DNA from: Bryum argenteum
Taxonomy: Eukaryota; Streptophyta; Bryopsida; Bryales; Bryaceae
Length of the DNA stretch: 64,000 nt
Assembly (NCBI GenBank): GCA_037043015.1
Contig: CM073323.1
Location: 30,408,758 to 30,472,757 of the forward strand
Direction of reading: 5' to 3'
The position numbers and the translations under genes are program-made. This document shows, piece by piece, positions 35,165 through 47,515 of the stretch (position 1 is the stretch's first letter; every line of letters starts with the position of its first letter). Below the pieces are notes generated by a model that saw only the letters and a program-made list of their open reading frames with translations, did not search any database and had not been told where the DNA came from.

Positions 35165-36627
35165 ATGGCTTCTTTTGAGGGTGAGAGTGTAAGGGTGCTT
35201 GAAAAGTTCAATGGCAACAACTTCCACCTTTGGAAGTTTAAGATGAACCTGGCGCTTTCCGGGATGGACTTGTGGGAGATTGTTGAAGGCACGGAGGAGG
35301 CACCACCATCTCATGCAAGTGACAAGGACAAGAAGGACTATCAAAGGAGGGTGAGGAAGGCCATGTCCATGATTGGGCTCAATTTGGTGGATGCCCAACT
35401 TGCTCACATCAAGAGTTGCAAAGGACCAGTGAAAGCATGGAGGGTGCTTTGCAACATCCATGAGACAAGAAGATTGTCCAACATACTCTTCTTGAGGCGC
35501 AAGTTCTTCACAATCAGGATGGAAGAAGGGGCTGACTTGTTGGAGCACATCAACAACATGAAGGCACTTGCGGATCAACTTGCCTGCTTGGATGTGCCCA
35601 TGAAGGAGGAGGATATTGTTATGACCTTGCTTGATAGTCTCCCATCTTCATTTGAGCACTTGATAACGGCTTTAGAGACCTTGACCCTTGCTGACGTGTG
35701 GAGTTTGTGGTGTCAAGGTTGATGCATGAAGTGTCCAAGAGGAAGGAGAGGGGTGCTCAAAGTGGTGAGGAAGCGTTGGTGGCGGCTCAAAACAAACGGA
35801 GGATGCAAAATGGGCCAAGGACGTGCTTCAATTGTGGCAAACCGGGCCACATTGCAAGGTATTGCTTCCAAGACAAGAAGGAGAAGGAGAGTGCCAATGT
35901 TGCAAGAAACAAAGACATTGAGGAGGAGTATGCCTTTGTAAGCGCCGTTGTTGCAAGCAAAGAGGAAATGTGGGAAGAGCATGCCTTTGCAAGTGGAGAT
36001 GGAGATGACAACACCATGGCCAAGTGGATCATGGATTCGGGAGCCACCAAGCACATGTCACCTCATAGGGCAGCATTTCAAACATATGAGGTAATATCAC
36101 CACCACGAAATGTGCACTTGGGAGATGGTAGTATTGTGCATGCGGTCGGAGTTGGCACCATTGTTGAGGAGGTGAAGGTGATGGGAGTAAGGCACAAAAT
36201 CAACATAAAGGAGGTTCTCCACATCCCAAAGTTAAAGAGAAATTTGTTATCCATAGCAAAGCTTGGTCTTAATGGCTTAAAGGTGGAGTTTGATGATGAT
36301 GCATGCATTGTGAGGGCTGCAAATAGGAAGGTGATTGCTAGATTGCCAAGAGAAGGGAGTTTATATCAAATGCCCTTCTCTATGTATGATATGGCCAATG
36401 TGGCACACCAAATGCCACAATCAGCGCCTTTGGAGCTACGCCATAGGCGCCTTGGGCATTTGAATGTGAAGAATTTGAAGGTCCTTGAAAGGATGGTAAA
36501 TGGCATGCAAATCAAGAATAGGACATCAAATTCAGCGGCTCGTGATGTGGTGATTGCGGAGGAGGCCACTTGTCGAGATGCGAATGTGGAGATGCATCCA
36601 AGTGGGAGTTTGGAGCCACTATGGTGA
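35165..36627 (+). pseudogene. Gag-protease frame of C1
   Basis: ATG 35165 starts a copia Gag (KFNGNNFHLWKFKMNLAL near the N-terminus) of about 180 codons until a small deletion near 35697 shifts the frame; the second frame (35698-36627) carries the rest of Gag, the knuckle CFNCGKPGHIARYC (35822), protease DSGATKHMS (36035), a conserved stretch ending KEVLHIPKLKRNLLS, and LRHRRLGHLNVKNLK of the pre-integrase domain. Directly after TSNSAARD the frame jumps to the sequence that normally follows the integrase core, so the catalytic D,D-35-E domain is absent. Related to B and D proteins. Confidence 0.92.
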
Positions 36628-37160
36628 TTGAGGTGGATGCAACTCCAATTTCAGCGTGCGTTGTACAAGAGGCTCAAGTTGGAGAAAAGCCTAAAGGAGT
36701 GCAAGAGCCGAAAGAGACACAAGAGGAGGATGTGGAGGTCGAATCACATGAAGAAGATTGAAGAGGGGCAGTGTGCACAAGGCCCACGGTATCCAATAAG
36801 GGAGAGGTGGTCACTTGGTGGGTGGTGGTTAAACCATATTCTTCCACCATCTATTGAGGTTGAACGTGCAAATCTTATTTGTTTTTTGATGATACTTTGA
36901 GTTTGGGTGATGCTTTGCAAAGTGTGCATGCAAGCAAGTGGGAGTTGACCAAACAAGACAAGTAGACATCTAGTATGGCCAATGGCACATGGGAATTGGC
37001 TTTGTTGCCAAATGCAAGCAGGAAAGTTAGAAGATGGAGAGGAGAGCTTGAGGTATTAGCAAATGGAGGACATGGTGGGAAATATGTGGACCAAGGCGTT
37101 TGCCAAGGTGAGGCACAAGGAGATGGGATTGCGAGGAGAAAACTACTCGCAAAGTGGGAG
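36628..37160 (+). pseudogene. Remnant of integrase tail and RT start in C1
   Basis: Shows the Glu-rich integrase tail, LNHILPP (start of the RT region) and MANGTWELALLP, then an abrupt change to a sequence ending GIARRKLLAKWEC, which corresponds in DNA to the last bases of RNase H and the polypurine tract gcaaagtgggag. The whole RT and RNase H are therefore missing. The C2 copy at 57390-57575 has the same 63-codon remnant, unchanged at protein level. Confidence 0.88.
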
Positions 37161-37471
37161 TGTTAGAGATTAGGTTGCTCGTAGTTTATAAGACCACCTA
37201 ATAGGTTTTAGAGTATGTTAGAGTAAGTAATAGAGGCTAGGTCTTAGTCCTCTAGGGTGTTTGAAGAGGGCTCGTCCTAAAAGCCTTAGAGAGACAAGAG
37301 AGGACTTAGCCTCTCGGTTATCCCATATTGTTTGTAGCACCATGTGCCTACCTATGGATACATAAGCAAGGGCTTCGAATGAGTATGTATCTCATTCAAG
37401 CATTCATTGCTCTACCTTGTGTGTAAGCTTTGATGTTTGTATTCTCTCTCACCCTCTATTGAGCTTCAATA
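37161..37471 (+). repeat. LTR C, 3' LTR of C1
   Basis: 311 bp from TGTTAGAG to CTTCAATA, directly after the polypurine tract and followed by the AGGAT duplication. About six differences from the 5' LTR, counted by eye (for example gaccacct versus gagcaact). Confidence 0.95.
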
Positions 37472-37476
37472 AGGAT

Positions 37477-38314
37477 CGAGGAGCTTGTGGGACAAAACCA
37501 GCCTTGTTTACATGTGTGCACCTTCAATCCAATTGGTGTAAGTCCATTTCCAAAGGAGAAGTCTTGAAGTGCATTTTCTTTGGAGTTTGTTGGCTGAAGT
37601 TGTAGTTGTTGAGTGCATTTGAGTGTGAGGTTGTGTTTTGAGAGAGATCACACCTTGGTAGGGCTGGTTTAGAGGGCTGAATTTGAGGTCTTGTGAGTGA
37701 ATGCGGCCCATTTGTGTATTGGTGAGTTGGAGAGAGATCTAGATCTAGATCTAAATCTGGTTTGGTGAAGTGAGTGCATTGGTGAGTTGAAGAAGGGCTG
37801 ATTTGAGCACTTGTGAGTGATTGGAGCTAGTTTCTTGCATTTGTGATTGCAAGAGGGTTGATTGCACTTCTTTGAGTGATTAGGGCAAGTTTGAGTGTCC
37901 ATTAGGGCTGATTTCAGCCCTTGTGAGGTTGGTGGAGTGATTGTGAGCCATTTTGAGTCACTTGCTCATTTGGATCCCTTGTAAGGGCTGATTGGGAGTC
38001 TCTTAGCTCCTTGAGGTGTGGATTGCACTACATTGTGAGTTAGTGGCTGAATTCAAGAAGTTCTTGTTTAGGAAGCTCATGTGGGTGTTTTGAGCCACAT
38101 TAGGGTCTGATTTGGTGGTGAGTGAGGTGATCTACTTGAGGGAGGTGCTTTTGTGGTCCATAGGGTTGAGATCTCCTTGTGAGGACCTTACAAGGGCTGG
38201 TTGGTGCAATTTCAGCCCATTGCCTTTGTTTTAGGGAGTGTAGGGAGGCTGAATTGAGTTTGTCAACTCCCCTAGCTTCCTTAGGTGCTGCCCTCAAGTG
38301 GGAGCTACTTCAAC
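37477..38314 (+). other. Leader of A2, continued after C1
   Basis: Picks up the A leader exactly where it stopped at 33441 (matches A1 from about 26809). No coding content. Contains the AGATCT hexamer repeat near 37735-37758. Confidence 0.85.
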
Positions 38315-40068
38315 ATGGCTGCGAGTGAAGGAGATGGCGTGCGCATCATCGACAAGTTCAATGGTGTCAACTTTGGCATGTGGAAGTTCAAAATGGAGAT
38401 GATTCTTGCGGAGAAAGACTTGTGGGATGTGGCTGATGGAGGTGAGGAGCCTCCAAGTGCTGATGCGGATCTCAAGACCATGAAGGCGTTTGAGAGGCGG
38501 GAGAAGAAGGCTTTTGCTCTCACTGTGAGCAATCTTGCGGATCAGCAAATTGCACACATCCGCCATTGCAAAACACCAGCGGAAGCGTGGACAACCCTTT
38601 GCAACATCCATGAGACCAAGAGTCTCTCCAACATCCTATTTCTTCGGCGGCGGTTCTTCACTACCAAGATGCAAGAGGAAGATGACTTGTTGGATCATGT
38701 CAACAAGATCAAGGCATTGGCTCATGAGTTGGCTTGCTTGGAGGCACCCGTGACGGAAGGAGATGTGATCATGACATTGTTGGAGAGCTTACCACCCTCC
38801 TTTGAGTTCCTCATCACCGCTTTGGAGACAAGGCCAATGAAGGAGCTGACCTTGGAGTTTGTCACGGCGCGTTTGATGCATGAGGTGACCAAGCGCAAGG
38901 AGAATGAGCCCCAAGGAGAGGGATCAGCCCTTGTGTCAAGATTCGGCAAGGGAGGCAACACCAAGGCATTTAAGGAGACAAGAACATGCTTCAAGTGTGG
39001 CAAACCGGGCCACGTTGCCAAGTATTGTAGGGCCAACCAAGCTCAAGGCAAGGAGAGTGCACATCAAGCTTCGAAAGTGGAGGATGAAGATGATTTCGCC
39101 TTTGCTACACATGGAGGAGGAGAGAAGGCTAACATGTTCACTTCCATGGACTTATGGGAGATTGTTGAAGGCACGGAGGAGGCTCCACCATCTGATGCAA
39201 GTGACAAGGACAAGAAGGAGTACCAAAGGAGGGTGAGGAAGGCCATGTCCATGATTGGGCTCAATTTGGTGGATGCCCAACTTGCTCACATCAAGAGTTG
39301 CAAAGGACCAGCCGAAGCATGGAGGGTGCTTTGCAACATTCATGAGACAAGAAGTTTGGCCAGCATCCTCTTCCTGAGGCGCAAGTTCTTCACAATCAAG
39401 ATGGAGGAAGGCGCTGACTTGTTGGAGCACATCAACAACATCAAGGCACTCGCGGATCAGCTCGCTTGCTTGGAAGTGCCCATGAAGGAGGACGATATAG
39501 TGATGACGATGTTGGATAGCTTGCCACCTTCATTTGAGAGTTTGATCACCGCTTTAGAGACCTTAAACCTTGCTGACCTTACAATGGAGTTTGTGGTGTC
39601 AAGGTTGATGCATGAAGTGTCCAAGCGGAAGGAGAAGGGTGCTCAAAGTGGTGAGGCAGCGTTGGTGGCGGCCCAAAACAAAGCGAGGATGCTAAATGGC
39701 CCAAGGTTGTGCTTCAATTGTGGCAAACCGGGCCACATTGCAAGGCATTGCTTCTTAAACAAGAAGAAGGAGAAGGAGAGTGCAAACCTAGCACGCAACA
39801 AAGACAATGGAGAGGACTATGCGTTTCTAAGCGCCTTTGTTGCAAGCAAGGTGGAGAAAGAGGAGGAGCATGCTATGGCAATCAACGATGGAGATGACAA
39901 CACCATGGCCACGTGGGTCATGGATTCGGGAGCCACCAAACACATGACGCCGCATAGGGCAGAGTTCCAAACGTATGAGGTAATTTCACCACCACGCAAT
40001 GTGCACTTGGGAGATGATAGCATTGTGCATGCGGTTGGTGTTGGTACAATTGTTGAGGAGGTGATGGT
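38315..40068 (+). CDS. Double Gag fusion: A2 Gag joined in frame to D Gag-protease
   Basis: A single open frame. From ATG 38315 to about 39143 it is family A Gag (DKFNGVNFGMWKFKM, knuckle CFKCGKPGHVAKYC at about residue 225, acidic linker ending EKANMFTS). From 39144 it is B/D-type Gag starting at MDLWEIVEGTEEAPPS, so about 36 residues of the second Gag are missing, followed by a second knuckle CFNCGKPGHIARHC (about residue 465) and protease DSGATKHMT (about residue 537). Element B interrupts the frame at 40069; removing B and one copy of its ATGGT duplication continues it in frame at 50391. The fusion most likely arose by a deletion that removed the A2 protease and integrase start, the D LTR and leader, and the first part of D gag. 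Whether it is made is unknown. Confidence 0.88.
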
Positions 40069-40378
40069 TGTTGAAGATTAGATTGCTCGTAGTTATAAGA
40101 GCATCTAATAGTTATTAGAGTGTATTTATGTGAGGTATAGAGGGTAGGTCTTAGTCCTCTAGAGTGTGTGAAGAGGGCTGGTCCTAAGAGCCTTAGAGAG
40201 TGGAGAGAGGCCTTAGCCTCTCGGTTATCCCATATTGATTGTAGCACCATGTGCCTACCTATGGATATATAAGCAAGGGCTTGGAATGAGTATGCATCTC
40301 ATTCAAGCATTCATTGCTCTACTTCTTTGTAAGCTTTGATTGTTTGTATTCCTTCTCTCTCTCTATTGAGCTTCAATA
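40069..40378 (+). repeat. LTR B, 5' LTR
   Basis: TGTTGAAGATTAG ... GAGCTTCAATA, 310 bp; contains the TATA-like ggatatataagc near 40260, so transcription should start about 30 bases later. Confidence 0.95.
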
Positions 40379-40392
40379 GGTTATGGGCCCAC
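40379..40392 (+). other. Primer-binding site of B (anticodon arm of initiator tRNA-Met)
   Basis: GGTTATGGGCCCAC, abutting the LTR, perfect 14-base complement of the plant initiator tRNA-Met anticodon arm. Confidence 0.85.
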
Positions 40393-41317
40393 TACTCTTG
40401 TAGTGAGGTTGAGTTGGAATACATTTGGAGGCTTGGGGAGGTCTTGGAGGTGTTGCAAGCACATGTTGGGCTGATTTGCACTACTAGGAGGTCCTTATAG
40501 CTTTGGAGGTGCATTTGGAGTCATTTGGAGGTGTTTGCAACCATTTGGAGGTGTTTTGAAGCGATTTGGAGCATTTGGAGTCAATTGGAGTAGTTTTGAG
40601 CTTTGGAGTGCTAATTGTGAGTTACTTGAGTGATTTGAAGGTCTAGAAGCTTTGTTGACATAGATTGAGGGCTGATCTAGTGTAGAGAGTGCACAAGGGC
40701 TCATTTGGAAGCATTGAGGGCTGATTTGAGTGCTTAGAGGTGCAAATACACCTTGTGTGTATATTAGACATCTAGATCTAGCATTTGGAGGTCAAAAGCT
40801 TGAGTGTGATCTGATTTGAGTGGGAGCAAGTGCATCTTGCTTGTTTGAGCTTTAGAGAGGCCTATATTTGGTGCTTTGTTTGTTCACGTTAGAGAGGCCT
40901 AAGTGTGTTTGCACACTTGTTTAGGGGCTGATTTGAGTGATTGGAAGCTTGTTTTGAGTGATTAAGTGTTGTAAAAGGGCGCATAGCCATGGGCAATTTG
41001 GTGCCATGGGCAATTTGGTGAATGAGAAATGGCCAAGGTTGTGTTACGTATTAGGTCTTAGTCCTCTAGAGTGTGCAAAGAGGGAGACACATTGCAAGGA
41101 ATTGCTTCGAAACAAGGAGAAGAAGAAGAAGAAGAGCGCCATTGATGCAAGTAAAGAGGAGATAGAGAAGGAGCACGCCTTTGCTAATGGAGATGGAGAT
41201 GACAACACCATGGCAAGGAGAAAGTGGATGCTGGATAAAGAGGAGAGCAACCAAGCACATGTCACCGAGATGGGCAGCGTTCCAAACATATGAGGTATTA
41301 TCACCACCCCAAACGAA
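40393..41317 (+). pseudogene. Leader and deleted gag of element B
   Basis: The leader (to about 40975) has the same tttggaggtg words as C1. Instead of a 1-kb gag only scraps follow: a duplicated ccatgggcaatttggtg (40988-41022), a piece of gag just before the knuckle, about 25 bases that look like LTR (ggtcttagtcctctagagtgtg, 41062-41083), and the second half of the knuckle (HCKELLRNK-like). A damaged protease region (41200-41300) follows. No Gag can be made from this copy. Confidence 0.8.
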
Positions 41318-43240
41318 ATGTGCGAAATTGCAGGAGATGATAGCATTGTACATGCGGTTGGAGTTGGCACCATTGTTGAGGAGGTGATGGTGATGGGAGT
41401 GAAGCACAAGATCAACATAAACGAGGTTCTTCACATCCCAAAGTTAAAGCGAAACTTGCTATCCGTTTCCAAGCTTGCTCGAAAGGGTTTAAAGATCCAC
41501 TTTTATGATGATGCATGCATTGTGAGGGCCGCCAATAGGAAGGTGATTGCAAGATTGCCTAGAGTAGGGAGTTTGTATGAAATGCCCTTCTCCATGCATG
41601 AAATGGCCAATGTAGCACACCAAATGCCACAATCAGCGTCTTTGGAACTATGGCATAGACGCCTTGGGCATTTGAATGTGAAGAGTGTCAAGGCCCTTGA
41701 AAACATGGTGAATGGCATGCAAATCAAGGATGGTGCATCAAATTCAGCGGTTTGTGAAGGGTGCATTGAAGGCAAGCTTTCTAGGACTCCATTTCCAAAT
41801 GAGGGAGGTCGCGAGCAAACAAGCCATTGGAGTTAGTGCATTCGGATGTTTGTGGTCCATTTAAGACCATTTCAATGGGCGGTAGCTCGTACTTTGTCAC
41901 TTTCATTGATGATTTCTCTAGGAAGGTGTGGGTGTATGTGTTGAAGTCCAAGGGAGAGGTGTTTGCCAAGTTTGTGGAGTTCAAGGCGCTTGTGGAGAAG
42001 CAATCGGAGCACAAGATCAAGGCGTTTCGATCGGACAATGGAGGAGAGTTTACTTCTAAGGCCTTTGAGCGCTTCTTGCAAGCTCATGGCATTCAAAGGC
42101 AACTATCAACACCCTACACACCACAACAAAATGGAGTGGCGGAGAGAGCAAATCGCACCATCGTGGAGATGGCAAGGAGCATGCTACACCACCAAAACCT
42201 CAACAAGAACCTTTGGGCGGAAGCGGTGGTTACTGGTGTGTACACACGCAATAGGTGCCCAACAAGTGCACTTGTTGGTAAGACACCCGAAGAGGCATGG
42301 AGTGGTAAGAGGCCCTTTGTGTCACACATGCGTGTGTTTGGGTGCATTGCTTATGCAAAGGTGCCGGATGAGAAGAGGACTAAACTTGATGCAAAGGGCA
42401 CAAAGTGTGTGTTTCTTGGCTATTGTGAAGGCACCAAGGCCTACAGGTTGATGTGTTTGGAGACCAAGAAGATCTTCAAGTGTCGTGATGTGGTGTTTGC
42501 GGAAGAGGCTACTTGTGGAGATGCAAATGTGGAGATGCATCCAAGTGGGAGTTTAGAGCCACCTACGGTGATTTTGGTGGATGCACCTCCAATTTCAGCG
42601 CCCATTCAAGAAGAAGAGCCTCAGGGTGTGCAAGGGCGAGAAGAAATACAAGAGGAGGAAGTGGTGGAAGAGAGGCAACCACCACATGAGGAGATTGGAG
42701 AGGGGCAGCGAAGATACCCAACAAGGGAGAGGAGGCCGCTTGGTGAGTGGTGGTTGAATCACATTCTTCCACCACCTAGTGTGACATGTTTTTAGAACAT
42801 GCAAATGTTGCTTGTTTTGATGATCCTTTGAATGTGGGTGATGATTTGATTGCAAAGTGCGGATGCAATCAAAGTCGGAGTTGGCCATGCAAGAGGAGTA
42901 TGCATCTCTAATGGCCAATGGCACGAAGAGGTGGAAGCGGTTGATGCCCCATTGCCAAAGGGCTCTTGATGTGAAAAGTGTTGGTTGTAAGTGGGTGTTT
43001 AGGACCAAGAGGGATGCACAAGGCAACGTGGTGCGCTACAAGGCACGTTTTGGTGGCAAGGGGCTTCTCTCAAGTGGAGGGTGTTGATTTCCATGAGACC
43101 TTTGCGCGGTGCGGTAAGGACATTGAGTTTACCACCATTCGATGCTTGTTGGCGATTGGGGCAGCCATGGACTTGGAGATTCACCAAATGGATGTTAATT
43201 GCAAGAGGCGTTCTTGAATGGTGAATTGGAGGAGGATATC
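41318..43240 (+). pseudogene. Element B pol, first part (pre-integrase, integrase, RT start)
   Basis: Frames 41318-41836 and 41827-42795 cover the pre-integrase domain (LWHRRLGHLNVKSVK, about 41648) and the full integrase core: HSDVCGPF (41839), RSDNGGEF (42031), QQNGVAERANR (42125), then the YCEGTKAYRLMC tail. A small shift separates the two frames near 41815. After 42795 the RT start ([10 protein letters not shown], 42986) is spread over several frames by indels. The RT is split at 43240 by insertion of A3. Confidence 0.92.
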
Positions 43241-43488
43241 TATTGAGATTGAAGGAAAAACTTTACTTAGATGGTATTGGATAACATCGGTTGGTGCATG
43301 GGCTGAATACAAGTAGGAGGAAGCCTCCTCTACTTGTTTCCTAACCATAGATGGGATAACTCACCACTATGGGAGGAAGTCTCGACTACAAGCAACACCT
43401 AATGGAGTCTACGAACTAACTAAGCGTGTAGTTCTACTCCTAAACTCCAAGTACACTATCTACTCCAATAGGTACATGTTTCTCAACA
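43241..43488 (-). repeat. LTR A, 3' LTR of A3
   Basis: 248 bp. Differs from its 5' partner mainly in three short clusters (near 43290, 43348 and 43371) rather than in scattered single changes. Confidence 0.92.
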
Positions 43489-46430
43489 CTCCCACTTTGC
43501 TAGTGGGCAAAGGCACTAAGCCCCATCTTCTCAATCAAGATCAAGTGTTGTGACTTTCAAGGGCCTTGGTTAGTACATCAGCAACCATAGCTTGGGTAGG
43601 CACATACTTGAGCTCAATCACTTCATCCTCCACTTGCTCACGAATAAAATGATGTTGCACATCAATATGTTTGGTTCGTGAGTGGTGTGTAGGATTCTTG
43701 GCCAAGGCAATAGCTCCTTGGTTGTCACACAAAACTTGTGTGCCGCCTTGTTGAATAAAGCCAACATCAGCCAAGAGTTGCCTCAACCAAATGGCTTCCT
43801 TGGTACATTGGCTCATGGCCATGTATTCAGCCTCCGTTGTAGAGAGTGCTATGGTGGGTTGCCTCTTAGAGTTCCACGAAATGGCACCCACTCCAAGCAT
43901 AAAAACATAACCGGTGGTGGATCTCCTATCTCCTTCATCACCGGCCCAATCTGCATCACAATAGCCACGTAGCAACAAATTTGCACCTCCAAGTTGCAAC
44001 TCTAGCTTAAGTGTACCTTGGAGGTACCTCATCACCCTCTTCACACCGCCCAATGCATTGGGCCATACTTGGACATGTGTTGACTCACAACACTCACGGG
44101 AAAGGCCAAATCGGGCCTTGTAGCCACCATGGCATACATGAGGCACCCAACCATGACCTTGTATGGCACACTTGCCATTTCAGCCTTCACCTCTTCAAAA
44201 TCAGCCTCCGTGAGCTTGGGCAACTTCACATGAGTGTCAAGTGGTGTACCTATGGCCTTGCAATCCTCCATCTTGAACCTCTTGAGAATCTCCTCAAGGT
44301 ACTTGTGTTGACTCATGGTGATGGTGCGGGCAGCCCTATCCCTCTTGAACTCCACTCCAAGGCAATAGCTTAGCTCTCCCAAATCCGTCATCTCATACTC
44401 CTCCGTGAGCATAGCCTTCACCTCCAACATCTTGGTCATGCTACTTGCAAGGATTATCAAATCATCAACATACAACACAACAATCACAAGAAACTCACTA
44501 CTTTGCATGATATACAAAGAGTGGTCAGCGTGGCCTCTTTGGAAGCCTTTCCTCACAAACATGGCATCAATATCTTGATACCATGCCCTCCCGGATTGCT
44601 TCAAACCGGGAAGTGCCTTCTTCAACTTGCACTTGAGATGCTCCTTGCCTTGTTGCACAAATCCTTGGGGTTGATCCATGTAGATGACCTCCTCCAACTT
44701 GGGGTTGAGGAAGGCGGTCTTCACATCCATGTTGTGCATCTCAAGGTCCATGGCTGCCCCAATGCTCACAACACACCGAATTGTGTTGAATTTGGCAACG
44801 GGGGCAAATGTCTCATTGAAATCCCCCCTCCACTTGGGTGAACCCCGTGCAACCACCTTGCTTTATACCTCACCACATGCCCCAAAGCATCCCTTTTGGT
44901 GGAGAAAACCCACTTACAACCCACACTTGATCTATTGGGAAGAAGGGGTGCAAGCTCCCAAGTGCCCATGTGAATGAGGGCCTTGTACTCTTCTTCCATA
45001 GCCACCTCCCACTTGCTTGCATCTTCACAATTCAGCACCTCTCCAAGTGTAGATGGGTCTCCAAGAAAAGCCACATTTGTTTGATCTTCATGTGGTGGAG
45101 GAAGAATGTGGTTCATCCACCAATCCCCAAGTGGCTTGCGAGTCCTTGTGGGGTATCTTGGCTCCTCATGGGGCTCCTCACGTGGCACTTCCAAGGGCTG
45201 GTCCTTCTCTTGCTCCTTTGGTGAGCAAGTAGTTGATATCTTCTTGCGCTGCGGTAACACCACCTCCTCCTTGGGTTCCTCCAAATCTTCTTCATCTTCA
45301 TCTCCCACTTCTTCAATGTCAACTCTTGGAGTTGAGCCCACACTTTGGGCTGGTCCTCCACTTCTCCCACTTGGGCTCACCTCCAAGTGCTTAAAATCAG
45401 CTCCTCCATCTTCCAAAAATGTCACATCCCTACACTTGATGATGGCCTTGGTGTCCACACGCATCGACCTATAGGCCTTGGTTCCCTCACAATACCCAAG
45501 AAAGAGACACTTGATGCCCTTGGCATCCAACTTGGTCCTCTTTGCATTTGGAACCAACGCATACGCAATGCAACCAAAAACACGCATATGAGACACATGG
45601 GGCCTCACTCCACTCCAAGCTTCTTGAGGTGTCTTGCTTACCAATGCTTGAGTAGGGCAGCGGTTCCTTGTGTACACCGCATTGCTCACGGCCTCACCCC
45701 ATAGCTCATACTTGAGCCCTTGGCCATGAATCATGGCCCTTGCCATCTCCACAATGGTGCGGTTTGCACGCTCCGCAACACCATTTTGTTGAGGCGTGTA
45801 AGGGGCTGATGTGTGGTGCTCAATGCCATGGGCTTTGAGGAAGTTCTCAAATGCCTTAGACACATACTCCCCTCCATTATCCGACCGCATGACCTTCACC
45901 TTGCAATCGATTGCGCCTCCACAAGCGCCTTCCAAGTCTCAAAACGCCCAAACACCTCACTTTTGCACTTCATCATATACACCCATATCATGCGTGTGAA
46001 ATCATCTATAAAGGTGACAAAATACCTTGCTCCTCCAATGGAAGTGGTCTTCATTGGCCCGCACACGTCCGAATGCACCAACTCCAATTTCTTGGTGGCC
46101 CTTGTTGCTCCATGCTTGGGGAAGGGCATTATTTAGATGCCCTCAATGCACCCCTTGCAAGCCAAGGAACTCCAATCATGCTTGCAAGAAGAGAGGTCCA
46201 GCCCCTTCACAATGTGTTGGAGGCCCTTCAAGCTCTTCAAATTCAAGTGCCCAAGCCTCCTATGCCAAAGATTCACAAGCTCTTCATGGGCTGATCCATG
46301 AGCCACACAAGCAAATGAACTCCCATTCACCTTGGTGAATTGAAGTAGATACAAATTGCCCTCACGAGGGGCTGATGCAATCAACATACCACTTGGTGAC
46401 CTCACAACACACCCCGGTGTTGAATTGCAC
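43489..46430 (-). pseudogene. Pol of A3 (integrase, RT, RNase H), frameshifted
   Basis: Reading leftward on the minus strand: pre-integrase LWHRRLGHLNLKSLK (about 46255), integrase HSDVCGP (about 46070) and RSDNGGEY (about 45885) with the tail to about 45100, RT with CKWVF (about 44920) and YVDD (about 44470), then RNase H with GYCDADW (about 43970) and VADVLTKAL (about 43575). Pieces lie in several frames (46133-46405, 45896-46129, 44766-45935, 44041-44856, 43541-44146), with junction shifts near 46400, 46130, 45910, 44840 and 44050. Domain content matches A1. Confidence 0.92.
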
Positions 46431-46432
46431 CT

Positions 46433-47515
46433 TCAAACCTCCCAAAGCCAATTGGAGGATGGAAAGCAAGTTGGCATGCAACTTGGGCACATGGAGCACC
46501 TCACGAATGGTGATCCTCTTAGGCTGCCCCTTGTCTTGCACCTCCACATGCACCTCCCATGCCAAGTGCCAAGTGCCTCCACCATGCCATTGTCTCCCAT
46601 GTAAATCTTCTTCCCCGTAACGGATTGATAGGTGTGAAAGGCATCTCGATGGCTGGTCATGTGTTGTGTGGCCCCCGAATCCACAATCCAAGTGAACATG
46701 TTGGCCTTCTCTCCTCCTCCATGTGTAGCAAAGGCGAAATCCTCCTCATCCTCCACTTTGGACGCTTGATGTGCACTCTCCTTGCCTTGGGCTTGGTTGG
46801 CCCTACAAAACTTGGCAATGTGGCCCGGATTGCCACACTTGAAGCATGTTCTTGTCTCCTTAAATGCCATGGTGTTGCATCCCTTGCCGAATCTTGACAC
46901 AAGGGCTGATCCCTCTCCTTGGGGCTCATTCTCCTTGCGCTTGGTCACCTCATGCATCAAACGCGCCGTGACAAACTCCAAGGTCAGCTCCTTCATTGGC
47001 CTTGTCTCCAAAGCCGTGATAAGGAACTCAAAAGATGGTGGCAAGCTCTCCAACAATGTCATGACGACATCACCTTCCGTAACGGGTGCCTCCAAGCAAG
47101 CTAATTCAGATGCCAATGCCTTGATCTTGTTGACATGATCCAACAAGTCATCCTCCTCTTGCATCTTGGTAGTGAAGAATCGTCGCCGTAGAAATAAGAT
47201 GTTCGAGAGACTCTTGGTCTCATGGATATTGCAAAGCGTACTCCACGCTTCTGGTGTTTTGCAATGGCGGATGTGTGCAATTTGCTGATCCGCAAGATTG
47301 GTGACGATGAGAGCAAAGGCCTTCTTCTCCCTTCTCTCAAACGCCTTCTTGGTCTTGAAATCAGCATCTTCACTTGGAGGCTCCTCACTCCCATCCGCCA
47401 CATCCCACAAGTCCTTCTCCGCAAGTATCATCTCCATTTTGAACTTCCACATGCCAAAGTTGAGGCCGTTGAACTTGTCGATGATGCGCACGCCATCTCC
47501 TTCACTTGCAGCCAT
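46433..47515 (-). CDS. Gag-protease of A3
   Basis: From ATG 47515 a continuous frame of about 360 codons covers the whole Gag (KFNGLNFGMWKFKM), the knuckle CFKCGNPGHIAKFC (about 46840), the acidic linker and protease DSGATQHMT (about 46675), before a frameshift near 46560 after VEALGTW. This is the best intact family A Gag with an accompanying protease motif in the window. The structural protein would form the capsid around element RNA. Its own element lacks a working pol frame. Confidence 0.85.
   Translation of the reverse strand: MAASEGDGVRIIDKFNGLNFGMWKFKMEMILAEKDLWDVADGSEEPPSEDADFKTKKAFERREKKAFALIVTNLADQQIAHIRHCKTPEAWSTLCNIHETKSLSNILFLRRRFFTTKMQEEDDLLDHVNKIKALASELACLEAPVTEGDVVMTLLESLPPSFEFLITALETRPMKELTLEFVTARLMHEVTKRKENEPQGEGSALVSRFGKGCNTMAFKETRTCFKCGNPGHIAKFCRANQAQGKESAHQASKVEDEEDFAFATHGGGEKANMFTWIVDSGATQHMTSHRDAFHTYQSVTGKKIYMGDNGMVEALGTWHGRCMWRCKTRGSLRGSPFVRCSMCPSCMPTCFPSSNWLWEV

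Larger units (their letters stand above)
33442..37471 (+). mobile_element. C1: non-autonomous copia element carrying gag and protease
   Basis: A complete insertion of 4030 bp in the A2 leader, flanked by the 5-bp duplication AGGAT (33437-33441 and 37472-37476). LTRs of 311 bp differ by about six bases. Order: LTR, primer-binding site, repeat-rich leader, gag, zinc knuckle, protease, pre-integrase fragment, remnant of the integrase tail, remnant of the RT start, polypurine tract, LTR. The integrase core and almost the whole RT/RNase H are missing. It carries a solo A LTR in its leader. A second copy (C2, 57390-59606, minus) shares the same deletion junctions. Confidence 0.93.
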